Source: Campylobacter peloridis LMG 23910 (GTDB lineage: Bacteria > Campylobacterota > Campylobacteria > Campylobacterales > Campylobacteraceae). Taken from it: 64,000 nt of DNA. Of the stretch, positions 9,233 through 18,030 are shown piece by piece. The DNA is taken from assembly GCF_000816785.1 (NCBI RefSeq), contig NZ_CP007766.1:1364001-1428000 (forward strand), read 5' to 3'. Both the position numbers and the translations under genes were made by a program. Within the stretch, counting starts at the first letter, position 1. Each line of letters starts with the position of its first letter. The notes beneath the pieces were generated by a model. It searched no databases and had not been told where the DNA came from. It was given only the letters and a program-made list of their open reading frames with translations.

Positions 9233-9994
9233 AATCAAATAAGCTTTTAAACCTAAAAGATAAATAATCCAAGATATATATATCCATAAAAAGAAAAACA
9301 AAATCACAGAAAAAGAGCCATAAACATTTAAGTAAGTTTTATTATATACAGCATAATAAACAAAAATCATCTTAGAAATATACCAAATCACAGAAGCGCC
9401 AAAAGAACTAAGCAAAAGTGCTCTTAAGTCTCCTTTTTTGCTGACTGAACTAGAATAAGATACAAAAAATAAAGCCCAAATAATCACATAAGGTAAAATT
9501 TCAAAAAAATTTAAGGCAATATTAAAATTATCTAAAGTTTTTTGTATAAAACCTGAAATATAAAAACTCACTCCAAGTCCCAATGGAGTTAAAGTTGCTA
9601 GCGTCCAATAAGAACTTATACTATGCCAAAGACTTTTAGAATCCTCTTGTAAAAGTTTATTAATCACATAATCATAACCTGAAAAAAATGCCAAAGATGT
9701 TATAGCCATAGCCAAAAGCCCAATCAATCCTAAATTTACACTATTTTTTAAAAATGTATTGATATACTGTATGATTATATCCTGCTGGGTTGGGATTAAA
9801 AAAGTAAAAATTAAATTTTTAATCTTTTCTTGATACATATCAAAACTTGGAATTTGAGTAAAAACCCAAAAACACAAAAACAAAAGAGGTATCAAAGATA
9901 AAATAGTATAAAAACTTAAAGCCGCAGCGTAATTTAAAATTTCTTTATCTCTTAAAACTAAGAGAATTTTAAAAATATTTTTAAAATTCATCAA
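9179..9994 (-). CDS. YihY/UPF0761 family inner-membrane protein
   Basis: The 271-residue protein has six hydrophobic segments and the YihY signatures NYAAALSFYTILSLIPLL (about residues 17-34) and VYGSFSVILFFFLWIYISWIIYLLG near the C-terminus. Older annotation calls the family ribonuclease BN, which is now regarded as wrong. Its function is not settled. The start overlaps glcD by four bases and the end overlaps comEC (opposite strand) by 54 bases, leaving no room for a terminator between the convergent genes. Confidence 0.85.
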   Translation of the reverse strand: MMNFKNIFKILLVLRDKEILNYAAALSFYTILSLIPLLFLCFWVFTQIPSFDMYQEKIKNLIFTFLIPTQQDIIIQYINTFLKNSVNLGLIGLLAMAITSLAFFSGYDYVINKLLQEDSKSLWHSISSYWTLATLTPLGLGVSFYISGFIQKTLDNFNIALNFFEILPYVIIWALFFVSYSSSVSKKGDLRALLLSSFGASVIWYISKMIFVYYAVYNKTYLNVYGSFSVILFFFLWIYISWIIYLLGLKAYLILNQENKGNKPKRNYKKS

Positions 9995-11373
9995 AGTCCC
10001 ATTTTAAAAGGATTTAATATATTATTTGGATCAAATGCCTTTTTGATATTTCTCATTAAGTTCATTTCAGCTTCACTAAAAGCAAGTTTCATAAAAGGAG
10101 CTTTTGAAATGCCTATACCATGCTCTCCACTTAAAGTTCCACCCAAAGAGATAGTTAGTTTAAACACCTCTTCTACAGCTTCATAACCTTTTTTTACCAA
10201 TGCAGGATCGTTTTTATCACTCACCATTACATTAGTATGCACATTACCATCGCCAGTATGCCCAAAACAAGGAATTTTAAAGCCATATTTTTTAGAAATT
10301 GCTTCTATACCTTTTAAAAGTTCTGGTAGCTTTGATCTTGGCACGGTGATATCTTCATTAAGCTTTAAATTTCCATATATGCTAATGCTTTGAGAACAAT
10401 TTCTTCTAGCAAACCAAATATCAGCTGCTTCTTGCTCATCTTTAGCGATTTTAAATTCCTTAACACCTGAATTTAAAAAACACTCATGTAAAATGTTTAA
10501 ATCAGCATCTAAAGCTTCTTTAACATTGCCATCTACATCAGCAATCAAAATCGCACCCGCATCCTTAGGCAAACCTTTTTGGAATTTTTGTTCTATAGCT
10601 TGTATGCTTAATTGATCTAAAAACTCCATAGAAACAGGAGTCACACCTTTAGCTAAGGTTTTATAAACCGCATTCATTGCATCATCAATGCTACTAAAAA
10701 TCCCCATGGCAGTTTTTTTAAATTTAGGCAAAGCAACTAATTTTAAGGTAATCTCACTAAGCACAGCTAAAGAACCCTCACTTGCTATTAAAATTCCTGC
10801 TAAATTATAACCTGCTACATCTTTAATGGTTTTTTTTCCTGCTCTAATAATCTCACCATTTGGCAAAACCGCTCTTAAAGCCATAACATAATCTTTTGTG
10901 ATGCCATATTTTGCAGCCCTCATTCCTCCTGCATTTTCACTAACATTTCCTCCCAAAGAAGAATACTCCATACTAGCAGGATCAGGCGGATAAAATAAGC
11001 CATATTCTTTTACTTTTTTTTGCAAAGTCATATTTATCACGCCAGGTTGGACTATAGCAACTAAATTTTCAAGATCAATTTCTAAAATTTTATTCATATG
11101 CTTTTCAAAGCTTAAAACCACTCCACCATTAACCGCTAAACTTCCCCCAGTAAATCCACTTCCCGAACCTCTAGGAATAACTATGATTTTATTTTCATTG
11201 CAGTATTTTAAAATTTGAACAATATCATTTTCATCTCTTGGAAAAAGCACACCATCTGGCAAATAATGTTTTCTAGTAGCATCATAACTATAAGCTCTTT
11301 GATGGATAGGATCAAAGTGAGCATTTTGTGCCCCTAAAAGTTCTTGAAAGAATTTTTGATGGATTTTTTGCAT
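9991..11373 (-). CDS. glcD: FAD-linked oxidase, GlcD/D-lactate dehydrogenase type
   Basis: The 460-residue flavoprotein has an N-terminal FAD-binding domain (IVIPRGSGSGFTGGSLAV, about residues 58-75; SLGGNVSENAGGMRAAKYG, about 139-157) and a C-terminal FAD-oxidase domain with CFGHTGDGNVHTNVM, GGTLSGEHGIG and the ending FDPNNILNPFKMG. The family oxidises glycolate or D-lactate and passes electrons to the quinone pool or a partner iron-sulfur protein. No GlcE/GlcF partner lies next to it, so D-lactate as substrate is as likely as glycolate. It overlaps the upstream gene by one base. Confidence 0.85.
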   Translation of the reverse strand: MQKIHQKFFQELLGAQNAHFDPIHQRAYSYDATRKHYLPDGVLFPRDENDIVQILKYCNENKIIVIPRGSGSGFTGGSLAVNGGVVLSFEKHMNKILEIDLENLVAIVQPGVINMTLQKKVKEYGLFYPPDPASMEYSSLGGNVSENAGGMRAAKYGITKDYVMALRAVLPNGEIIRAGKKTIKDVAGYNLAGILIASEGSLAVLSEITLKLVALPKFKKTAMGIFSSIDDAMNAVYKTLAKGVTPVSMEFLDQLSIQAIEQKFQKGLPKDAGAILIADVDGNVKEALDADLNILHECFLNSGVKEFKIAKDEQEAADIWFARRNCSQSISIYGNLKLNEDITVPRSKLPELLKGIEAISKKYGFKIPCFGHTGDGNVHTNVMVSDKNDPALVKKGYEAVEEVFKLTISLGGTLSGEHGIGISKAPFMKLAFSEAEMNLMRNIKKAFDPNNILNPFKMGL

Positions 11374-12095
11374 TAGTTTTCTTCTCTAGTTAAATTGATA
11401 AGTTTTTCATAGTATACATAATAATTTCCAATAGCTTCATCGTTCAAGCTAAAGATATCGCTTTTATAACCTGTGATTCTTGAGTAAAATGGAATTTGTA
11501 AACTTTGAGCTTGAGGGATTTCAAATTCTTCAATTTTACCAAAATCTTGACAATCTACTACTTCAGCTTTTTTCTCTAAAGCAACAACTAACAAACCAAC
11601 AGCATTTTGAGAACAAAATGATCTAAAATCTGATCTTTTGGGAGTTTGGCGGTATTCTTGTATCATATGTGCACCAAATAAATCAGGATGTAAAAAATAC
11701 AAACCACTCATTTTTTGTGCTATAAAATCATAAACTTTTTTATCAGGAGCAATGATTAAAGCTCTATCATACAAATAGTTTAAAACTACCTTATCGCCAA
11801 CTTGTGGCAATACATTTGGCAATGGCATAGCATCTTGAGCAAGCATATCAAAAACTTTAAATTGCAATTTGATAAAACCATTTTCACGACCTATAACGCT
11901 AGCTCTTGCGATGATTGATTTTTGAGTGTCAATATCATGCACTACTATGCCACTAGAATGTAATAAAATTTTAGGATCATCTTTTATATAGCCATAAATA
12001 TCATCTACTTTTTCAAGCTTTGTTTGAATTAAATCAAAATTTTTAGCCTGTAAAAACGCCAAAAAACAGCAAAATATGAAAAATACTCTTATCAA
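11373..12095 (-). CDS. exported protein with PgbA-like N-terminal domain
   Basis: The 240-residue protein starts with a signal peptide (MIRVFFIFCCFLAFLQA) and matches in pattern the N-terminal domain of Helicobacter plasminogen-binding PgbA: KVDDIYGYIKDDPKILLHSSGIV, RENGFIKLQFKVFDMLAQ and an SDFRSFCSQNAVGLL block. In C. jejuni a homologue sits beside glcD as here. The lysine-rich C-terminal half that binds plasminogen in PgbA is missing, so plasminogen binding should not be assumed. Function is unknown; the protein is likely periplasmic or surface-associated. Confidence 0.65.
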   Translation of the reverse strand: MIRVFFIFCCFLAFLQAKNFDLIQTKLEKVDDIYGYIKDDPKILLHSSGIVVHDIDTQKSIIARASVIGRENGFIKLQFKVFDMLAQDAMPLPNVLPQVGDKVVLNYLYDRALIIAPDKKVYDFIAQKMSGLYFLHPDLFGAHMIQEYRQTPKRSDFRSFCSQNAVGLLVVALEKKAEVVDCQDFGKIEEFEIPQAQSLQIPFYSRITGYKSDIFSLNDEAIGNYYVYYEKLINLTREEN

Positions 12096-12141
12096 TGTTT
12101 ACTCCTTAAAATATATAAAAATTAAATTATATTGTTTTTTC

Positions 12142-12157
12142 CTTACAAAATTGTAAG
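12142..12157. promoter_or_regulatory. inverted repeat between divergent genes
   Basis: CTTACAA and TTGTAAG form perfect 7-base arms around a 2-base centre, in the 115-base gap between the divergent PgbA-like gene and the M23 peptidase gene. The spacing and near-palindromic form suit a dimeric repressor site or a short hairpin. No known operator is recognised. Confidence 0.3.
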
Positions 12158-12210
12158 AAAAATTAAGTAAAATACAAATTTATATTTCAAAGAAGGCTTA
12201 ATAAACTAAC

Positions 12211-13368
12211 ATGAAAAAAATTATAATATCTTTACTTATTAGTATAAAACTTTTTGCTATATCAAGCGTTGAAGAGCTTTCATGGGAAAATGGAAAAACT
12301 CTACTTGATTTTTTACAAGATCATTCTATCCCTCTTAATTTATATTACAATCTTGATACAGAAGATAAAGAATTAAGCGCAGAGATTGTAAGTGGCATAA
12401 AATATCAGATGTTAAAAGATGATCAAGGAGAACTTGAGCAAGTTTTAATCCCAATAAGTGATGATTTGCAAATTCATATTTTCAAAAATATGGATAATAA
12501 ATTTGTTTTAAATTTTACTCCTATATCATATATAAAAGAAAAAAGAACTATACGCGTAAGTATTAATAACTCTGCTTATCAAGATGTCTACGATGAAAGC
12601 GGGAGTGTTACTTTAGCAAGAGCTATGGTAAGAGCATTTAAAAATAGTGTAAATTTTAAAAATGTGAAAAAAGGAGATAGTGTAGTATTAATTTATGAGC
12701 AAAAAAGAAGACTGGGAAAGCTTTTTGGTGATATAAATATTAATGCAGCACTAGCTAATATAAGAGGTAAAGAATATTCTGTATTTTTGTATAAAGATTC
12801 TTACTATAATGCACAAGGAAAGGAACTTGAAAATTTCTTTTTAACAAAACCCGTAAAATATACAAGAATTTCAGATCGCTTCACTAGAGCAAGATATCAT
12901 CCTATTTTAAAACGATATAGAGCACACTTAGGCATTGACTATGCTGCACCTACTGGAACACCCGTTAAAAGTGCTGGAGATGGAATCATTAGTTTTGTAG
13001 GCAATAAAGGCGGTTATGGTAAAGTAGTTCAAGTTAAACATGTCTCAGGTTATATGACTTTATACGCTCATCTTAGTCGTTTTGCAAAAATCAAGCGTGG
13101 CCAAAAAGTTAAACAAGGGCAAGTAATTGCCTATGTAGGTTCAACCGGAATGAGCACAGGGCCACATTTGCATTTTGGACTTTATCTAAACAATAAAGCA
13201 ATTAACCCTGAAACTATAGTAAAAATTCCAAAATCAAGCTTAAGTGGAAAAAACAAAGAAGAATTTTTAAAAATAGCTAAAGATTACCAAGAACGCTTAA
13301 AGAATGTAGGAGAAGATTTTAAAAATCCATCTAAAGAACAAAATGTAGAAAATTACATGGAGCTTTAA
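12211..13368 (+). CDS. M23 family peptidoglycan endopeptidase
   Basis: The 385-residue protein has a signal peptide (MKKIIISLLISIKLFA), an N-terminal region of about 240 residues and a C-terminal LytM/M23 domain. The zinc ligands are visible: H and D in RAHLGIDYAAPTGTPV (about residues 242-257) and HLH in GMSTGPHLHFGLY. It should cut cross-links in periplasmic peptidoglycan. Homologues in Campylobacter and Helicobacter (the Csd1/Csd3-type group) control helical cell shape, and the layout here suits that role. Two bases separate it from mgtE, suggesting one transcript. Confidence 0.85.
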   Translation: MKKIIISLLISIKLFAISSVEELSWENGKTLLDFLQDHSIPLNLYYNLDTEDKELSAEIVSGIKYQMLKDDQGELEQVLIPISDDLQIHIFKNMDNKFVLNFTPISYIKEKRTIRVSINNSAYQDVYDESGSVTLARAMVRAFKNSVNFKNVKKGDSVVLIYEQKRRLGKLFGDININAALANIRGKEYSVFLYKDSYYNAQGKELENFFLTKPVKYTRISDRFTRARYHPILKRYRAHLGIDYAAPTGTPVKSAGDGIISFVGNKGGYGKVVQVKHVSGYMTLYAHLSRFAKIKRGQKVKQGQVIAYVGSTGMSTGPHLHFGLYLNNKAINPETIVKIPKSSLSGKNKEEFLKIAKDYQERLKNVGEDFKNPSKEQNVENYMEL

Positions 13369-13369
13369 A

Positions 13370-14713
13370 ATGCCTAATGATTTTTTAAAAGCACAAGAAC
13401 TTTTAAAAAACATTTCTAGTAGTCAAAATTATTATGATATCAATGAGGCATTAAAAACCATCAAAAGATACAATGAAGAACTTTTTTTACAAACTATTAA
13501 AACTTTTGATGTTACAACCTTAGCTAATGTAGCTATAATCACTTCTGAATATATATTAGAAGATATTTTAGAACACCTAAGCATAATTAAAATTGCCAAA
13601 GCCGTAGAAGAACTAGAAAGTGATGATGCAACTGACTTAATCAAGCGTTTTGAAGAATTAAATCCACAAAAAACCCTAGCTATTTTAAACCGCTTAAGTT
13701 CAGAAGATAAAGAAGAAATCTTACGCCTTAAAAATTATGATGAAAATACAGCTGGTGCATATATGCAAACTGAATTTTTCACTGCTTTTATCAATGAAAG
13801 TATAGAAAAAGCGATTAAAAGATATAGGATTTTAAAACATTCTGGACAAGTAGATCAAATTTTTCAAGTATATATTGTAGATGAAAAGGGCAAGCTTTGT
13901 AATTCTATCAATTTAAGTGATCTTTTACTATGGGATTTTAAGCTTAGTTTTGCAGATATTATAAAAAATAATCATGAAAAATACAAAAGTTACTATGTAA
14001 AAGATTATGATGATATACAAAAAGCCATTAATATGGTTGAAGATTATGATTTAAGTGTTTTGGCTGTTATAAATGATGATGGAATACTTTTAGGAAGAAT
14101 TACTTATGATGATATCCATGATCTTATTCAAGAAAATGCAACTGAGCAAATTTATAACTTAGCCGGAGTAGATGCTGATGTTGAAGAAGAAAGTGCTTTT
14201 AAAGCAGCTAAAGCTAGAGCTTTTTGGTTATTAATCAATCTTACTACTTCACTAATTTCAGCTAATATCATAAGTCTTTTTTCAGGAGAAATAGAACAAC
14301 TTGTTGCATTAGCTATTTTAATGCCTATAGTAGCTTCTATGGGCGGCAATACAGGTTCGCAAGCTTTAGCTGTAACCGTGCGTAAATTATCTTTAAATGA
14401 AGTTGATTTTAAAGATGCTAAAAAAGTTATTTTAAGAGAGAGTGGAATTTCTTTATTAAATGGATTTACATTTGCTATTATAATGAGTATAATAGCTTTT
14501 ATATGGTTTAAAACAGCTATGCTAGGAGTTGTTATAGCTTTATCCATGCTAATTAACTTAGCTTTAGCTGGTTTTGTGGGTTCTTTTGTGCCCTTAACTT
14601 TAAAAAAATTTAAGATAGACCCTGCAGTTGGTTCAAGTGTAGTTATCACTGCAATCACTGATGGGCTTGGTTTTTTTAGCTTTTTGCTCTTAGCAAAAAT
14701 GATATTACTATAA
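13370..14713 (+). CDS. mgtE: magnesium transporter MgtE
   Basis: The 447-residue protein has the three MgtE parts: a helical N domain (about 1-125, with repeated acidic helices such as AVEELESDDATDLIKRFEEL), a pair of CBS domains (about 130-250, ending VINDDGILLGRITYDDI), and five membrane helices containing MPIVASMGGNTGSQALAV, the family's ion-pore motif. The N and CBS domains sense cytosolic Mg2+ and close the pore when it is high. Length is normal. It lies directly after the M23 peptidase gene and is followed by tpx nine bases later. Confidence 0.92.
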   Translation: MPNDFLKAQELLKNISSSQNYYDINEALKTIKRYNEELFLQTIKTFDVTTLANVAIITSEYILEDILEHLSIIKIAKAVEELESDDATDLIKRFEELNPQKTLAILNRLSSEDKEEILRLKNYDENTAGAYMQTEFFTAFINESIEKAIKRYRILKHSGQVDQIFQVYIVDEKGKLCNSINLSDLLLWDFKLSFADIIKNNHEKYKSYYVKDYDDIQKAINMVEDYDLSVLAVINDDGILLGRITYDDIHDLIQENATEQIYNLAGVDADVEEESAFKAAKARAFWLLINLTTSLISANIISLFSGEIEQLVALAILMPIVASMGGNTGSQALAVTVRKLSLNEVDFKDAKKVILRESGISLLNGFTFAIIMSIIAFIWFKTAMLGVVIALSMLINLALAGFVGSFVPLTLKKFKIDPAVGSSVVITAITDGLGFFSFLLLAKMILL

Positions 14714-14722
14714 GGAGAAAAA

Positions 14723-15241
14723 GTGATAAATATAAAATATAAAGAAAAAGATATTCCTTTATTAGGTGATGAACTAGAAGTAGGTGATGAAGCCCCAAGA
14801 CTTACTTTAAAAACAAAGAATTTAGCTCCTGTTGAAATCGCACCTCCTGGAAAAACACAAATTTTATTATCTATGCCAAGTTTAGACACCCCTGTTTGTT
14901 CTAAACAGGCAAAAGAAACAAATAAAAGACTTGCTTCTATGAAAAATATAGAAGTTATCATTATAAGCATGGATTTACCTTTTGCGGCTGATAGATTTTG
15001 TGCAACCGAAGGAATTAGTAATATCATAGTAGCAAGTGATTTTGCTTTTAAAGAATTTGGTTTAAAATATGGAACACTAATTGGAGAGAGTATTTTTGCA
15101 GGACTTTTAGCAAGGGCTGCATTTGTAGTAAAAGATGGAAAAATAGTCTATAAACAATTTGTTGAAGAATTAATGGGTAAAATAGACTTTAAAGACTTAG
15201 AACTTTTTATGCATAAAACCTATGGTTACCCTTTAAATTAG
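14723..15241 (+). CDS. tpx: thiol peroxidase Tpx
   Basis: The start is a GTG (MINIKYKEK) with the strong ribosome site AAGGAG five bases before it. The 172-residue peroxiredoxin has the Tpx signature SMPSLDTPVCSKQAKE with the peroxidatic cysteine (Cys59 region) and a second cysteine in DRFCATEGISN (resolving). It reduces hydrogen and alkyl peroxides in the cytoplasm or periplasm with thioredoxin as donor. Its stop overlaps the convergent dnaB stop by four bases. Confidence 0.93.
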   Translation: MINIKYKEKDIPLLGDELEVGDEAPRLTLKTKNLAPVEIAPPGKTQILLSMPSLDTPVCSKQAKETNKRLASMKNIEVIIISMDLPFAADRFCATEGISNIIVASDFAFKEFGLKYGTLIGESIFAGLLARAAFVVKDGKIVYKQFVEELMGKIDFKDLELFMHKTYGYPLN

Positions 15242-16626
15242 GTTTCAAAGTTGGTAACCACAAATTCTTCTTCTTTAGGTGCTTCAATAAAACAAGATTT
15301 TTCTTTTAAAAATAACAAATCCACATGTCCTACTGGTCCGTTTCTATTTTTACCTATAATAAGCTCAGCTTTCTCTTGAACAGGATTTGGCATAAATTTT
15401 CTTTCATAAGTTTTTCCTTCATTTTTTGCTTTGTTTTCCCGCTCTTTTTCCTCTTGCTCTCTATAAACCTCATCTCTATAAACAAATAAAATTGTATCTG
15501 CATCTTGCTCTATAGCTCCACTCTCTCTTAAATCACTAAGCATAGGGCGTTTATTAGCTCTGCTTTCTAGTGAGCGATTAAGCTGAGAAAGAGCTACAAC
15601 TGGCATATTTAATTCTCTTGCTAAAAGTTTTAAACCTCTTGAAATTTCACTAACTTGCAAATGCCTATCACTAAATGTAGAATTACTCATCATAAGACCT
15701 ATATAATCAACCACACAAAGTTCTATACTTTCATCTTGAGCTTTGATTTTTCTTAAAATTGAGCGAATATCAGCTATACTTGCATAACCACTATCATAAA
15801 TATATAAATTTTTTTGCGCATACTCATTACAAGCATCACCCACCCTACTCCATTCATCATCATTTAAGTCTGCTATGAGTATTTTTTGCAAAGGTATAGA
15901 AGTTTTTGCACTAATCAATCTTTGCATGATTTGTGTTGCTGGCATTTCTAAAGAAAACATCACAACGCCTTTGTTTTGTCTTAAAGTTTTTTCAATAAAA
16001 TTTAAACAAATTGTAGTTTTTCCCATGCCAGGTCTTGCAGCCACAATAACAAGATCACCTGGCTTAAAACCTTTTGTCATTTTATTAAGCTCACTAAAAC
16101 CTGTATCAAGTCCTAAAATATCTTTATTTTCAGATTCTTTCAATTTTTTAAATTCCTCCATTAATTCAGACATAACCATGGTTACATCTTTAATACTATT
16201 ACTATTTATACGATTAGTAAGATTAAAAATTTCCTTACCTATTTCATCAGAAATTTGTGAAATGCTTTTATCTTCATTAACCCTTGTTGGTATGGTATAG
16301 GCAAAATTTAAAAGTTGGCGTCTTATGGATTTTTCTTTTAATTCTTGAGCATATTTACTAACATCTGCGATAGAAGTAGTAGCCAAAACTTCATTTAAAA
16401 TTTGCTCATCAATTTTTTTATGTTTTTTAATAAAACTAGCACTTATTGGCTCACCAGCATTTACACAAGCTAAAATAGCTTTATATATATCTTGATGCGC
16501 CTTAAGTGAAAAATCGTTTATCTCAATATCCGAAGAAATACTAAAAAAAGAATCCTCACTATAAATACAAGAACTTAAAATTGCTCTTTCTAAATCTAAA
16601 TCAAAATGCTCATTATTTTGAATCAT
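15238..16626 (-). CDS. dnaB: replicative DNA helicase DnaB
   Basis: DnaB is the hexameric helicase that unwinds the fork. The 462-residue protein has the N-terminal helical domain (begins NEHFDLDLERAILSSCIYS), a linker, and the RecA-like domain with Walker A ARPGMGKTT (about residues 200-208), Walker B VVDYIGLMM, the SQLNRSLESR motif and the LRESGAIEQDADTILFVYRDE block. The C-terminus IGKNRNGPVGHVDLLFLKE is typical. No intein or truncation is seen. Nine bases separate it from cysM upstream. Confidence 0.95.
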   Translation of the reverse strand: MIQNNEHFDLDLERAILSSCIYSEDSFFSISSDIEINDFSLKAHQDIYKAILACVNAGEPISASFIKKHKKIDEQILNEVLATTSIADVSKYAQELKEKSIRRQLLNFAYTIPTRVNEDKSISQISDEIGKEIFNLTNRINSNSIKDVTMVMSELMEEFKKLKESENKDILGLDTGFSELNKMTKGFKPGDLVIVAARPGMGKTTICLNFIEKTLRQNKGVVMFSLEMPATQIMQRLISAKTSIPLQKILIADLNDDEWSRVGDACNEYAQKNLYIYDSGYASIADIRSILRKIKAQDESIELCVVDYIGLMMSNSTFSDRHLQVSEISRGLKLLARELNMPVVALSQLNRSLESRANKRPMLSDLRESGAIEQDADTILFVYRDEVYREQEEKERENKAKNEGKTYERKFMPNPVQEKAELIIGKNRNGPVGHVDLLFLKEKSCFIEAPKEEEFVVTNFET

Positions 16627-16635
16627 TAATCACTC

Positions 16636-17538
16636 CTATAAATTTAAAAACAAATCAGTTGATAAATATCTTTCTGCTGTATCATTTAGCATTGTTAAAA
16701 CTTTTTTATTAGGATTTGCTTTTGCAATTTGTGCTCCAACATATACATTTGCTCCACTTGAAATCCCTGCCATTACCCCAATTTTTCCAAGATCTAAGGC
16801 TGTATTTATAGCATCATCATTACTTACACAAATTATTTCATCTATGATTTTTTGATTTAAAATTTTAGGGATAAAATTTGCCCCTATGCCTTGAATTTTA
16901 TGACTTGATGCTATATTTTGACTCAAAAGTGGAGAAGATGCTGGCTCTATGGCAATAATTTGAATTTGAGGATTTTTTTCTTTTAATACCTCTGCTACCC
17001 CACTAATTGTTCCACCTGTTCCAAAACCTGCAACAAAGATATCAACATCTGGTAAAGTATTTAAAATTTCTAAAGCTGTATTTTTCTTATGTGCATTTTT
17101 ATTGTTTATATTTTCAAACTGACTTACCATAAAAGAATTTGGAATTTGTTTTAAAAGCTCATTAGCTCTATCAAGTGCTCCTTGCATACCTTTACTTGGT
17201 TGAGTAAGTTCTAAATTTGCACCAAAAAAACTCATCATCTTTCTACGCTCTATACTCATAGATTCAGGCATAACTATAACTAATTTTAATTTTAAACTCG
17301 CACAAATCATCGCTAAGGCTATACCGGTATTCCCACTAGTTGCTTCTATGATAGTAGTTTCTTGATTGATATCGCCATTATCTAGTGCTTGTTTTATCAT
17401 CTCTATAGCTGCTCTATCTTTTATAGAATGACTTGGATTGAAATATTCACATTTGCCATAAAGATTAGAAGCAAATTCTTTTAAGGAAATAATTGGGGTA
17501 TTACCTATACAATCTAAAATGCTATTGTAAATTTGCAT
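16636..17538 (-). CDS. cysM: cysteine synthase
   Basis: A PLP-dependent beta-replacement enzyme that makes cysteine from O-acetylserine (or a related activated serine) and sulfide or thiosulfate. The PLP lysine lies in NPSHSIKDRAAIEMI (Lys about residue 40), the substrate loop is EATSGNTGIALAM, and the phosphate-binding loop is AGFGTGGTISGVAE. The 300-residue length suits CysM/CysK. It starts with ATG preceded by AAAGGAA. It is downstream of hup on the same strand, the order known in C. jejuni. CysM and CysK cannot be separated from sequence alone. Confidence 0.88.
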   Translation of the reverse strand: MQIYNSILDCIGNTPIISLKEFASNLYGKCEYFNPSHSIKDRAAIEMIKQALDNGDINQETTIIEATSGNTGIALAMICASLKLKLVIVMPESMSIERRKMMSFFGANLELTQPSKGMQGALDRANELLKQIPNSFMVSQFENINNKNAHKKNTALEILNTLPDVDIFVAGFGTGGTISGVAEVLKEKNPQIQIIAIEPASSPLLSQNIASSHKIQGIGANFIPKILNQKIIDEIICVSNDDAINTALDLGKIGVMAGISSGANVYVGAQIAKANPNKKVLTMLNDTAERYLSTDLFLNL

Positions 17539-17598
17539 ATCATTCCTTTTAATATTTTTGAAACAATATCAAAAGAAAATTAATGTTTTATAATGAAG

Positions 17599-17633
17599 AA
17601 TTTACGCAAAAGTTTTTAGCTTTTGCGTAAATT
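17599..17633 (-). terminator. hairpin after hup
   Basis: Perfect 14-base arms AATTTACGCAAAAG and CTTTTGCGTAAATT around a 7-base loop start six bases after the hup stop. On the hup strand the bases after the stem (CTTCATTATAAA) are only moderately T-rich, so this is a likely but not classic intrinsic terminator; it also separates hup from cysM. Confidence 0.6.
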
Positions 17634-17639
17634 AAAGAA

Positions 17640-17942
17640 TTATTTTTTAGCTTTTTTAGCAGCTTTTGCAGCAGCAACTGCATCTTTAAGATTTTTACCT
17701 GCTTTAAATTTAGCAACTTTAGTAGCAGGGATTTTGATTTTAGCACCAGTGCTTGGAACTCTAGCTTCTCTAGCAGCTCTTTCAGCTACAGAAAAAGTAC
17801 CAAAACCTATAAAACTAATGCTATCACCTTTTGCTAAAACATCAGTAATAGTAGCAATCACTGCATCAGTAGCTGCAGTTGCGTCTTTTTTAGTTAGCCC
17901 TGAAGTTTGAGCAACTTGAGTAATAAATTCTGCTTTAGTCAT
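17640..17942 (-). CDS. hup: HU family DNA-binding protein
   Basis: The frame stays open to 17993, but the ATG at 17942 gives the standard MTKAEFITQVAQ start with AAGGAG eight bases upstream, so it is chosen (100 residues). The HU fold is clear: a helical N-terminal half, GFGTFSVAERAAREARVPSTG with the DNA-clasping beta arm, and KIPATKVAKFKAGKNLKDAV. The tail is an Ala-Lys stretch (AAAKAAKKAKK). HU bends DNA and shapes the nucleoid. In C. jejuni ciaB follows on the other side; here waaF does. Confidence 0.95.
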   Translation of the reverse strand: MTKAEFITQVAQTSGLTKKDATAATDAVIATITDVLAKGDSISFIGFGTFSVAERAAREARVPSTGAKIKIPATKVAKFKAGKNLKDAVAAAKAAKKAKK

Positions 17943-18030
17943 AAAAAGCTCCTTGTTAAAATAATGATTTTTAAAGTTTAACACATTTATCAAGCTTTTG
18001 CAAGGGTTTTTATAATGTAAAAATAAAATT

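Noticed and set aside
14152-15027. 291-codon reverse-strand frame over mgtE and tpx
   Set aside because: It is an antisense shadow of two clear genes, with a composition typical of reverse-complemented AT-rich membrane-protein sequence.
17640-17690. Ala-Lys-rich tail of HU as a frameshift product
   Set aside because: Alternating Ala/Lys tails are common in HU-like proteins and the frame ends normally before a hairpin.
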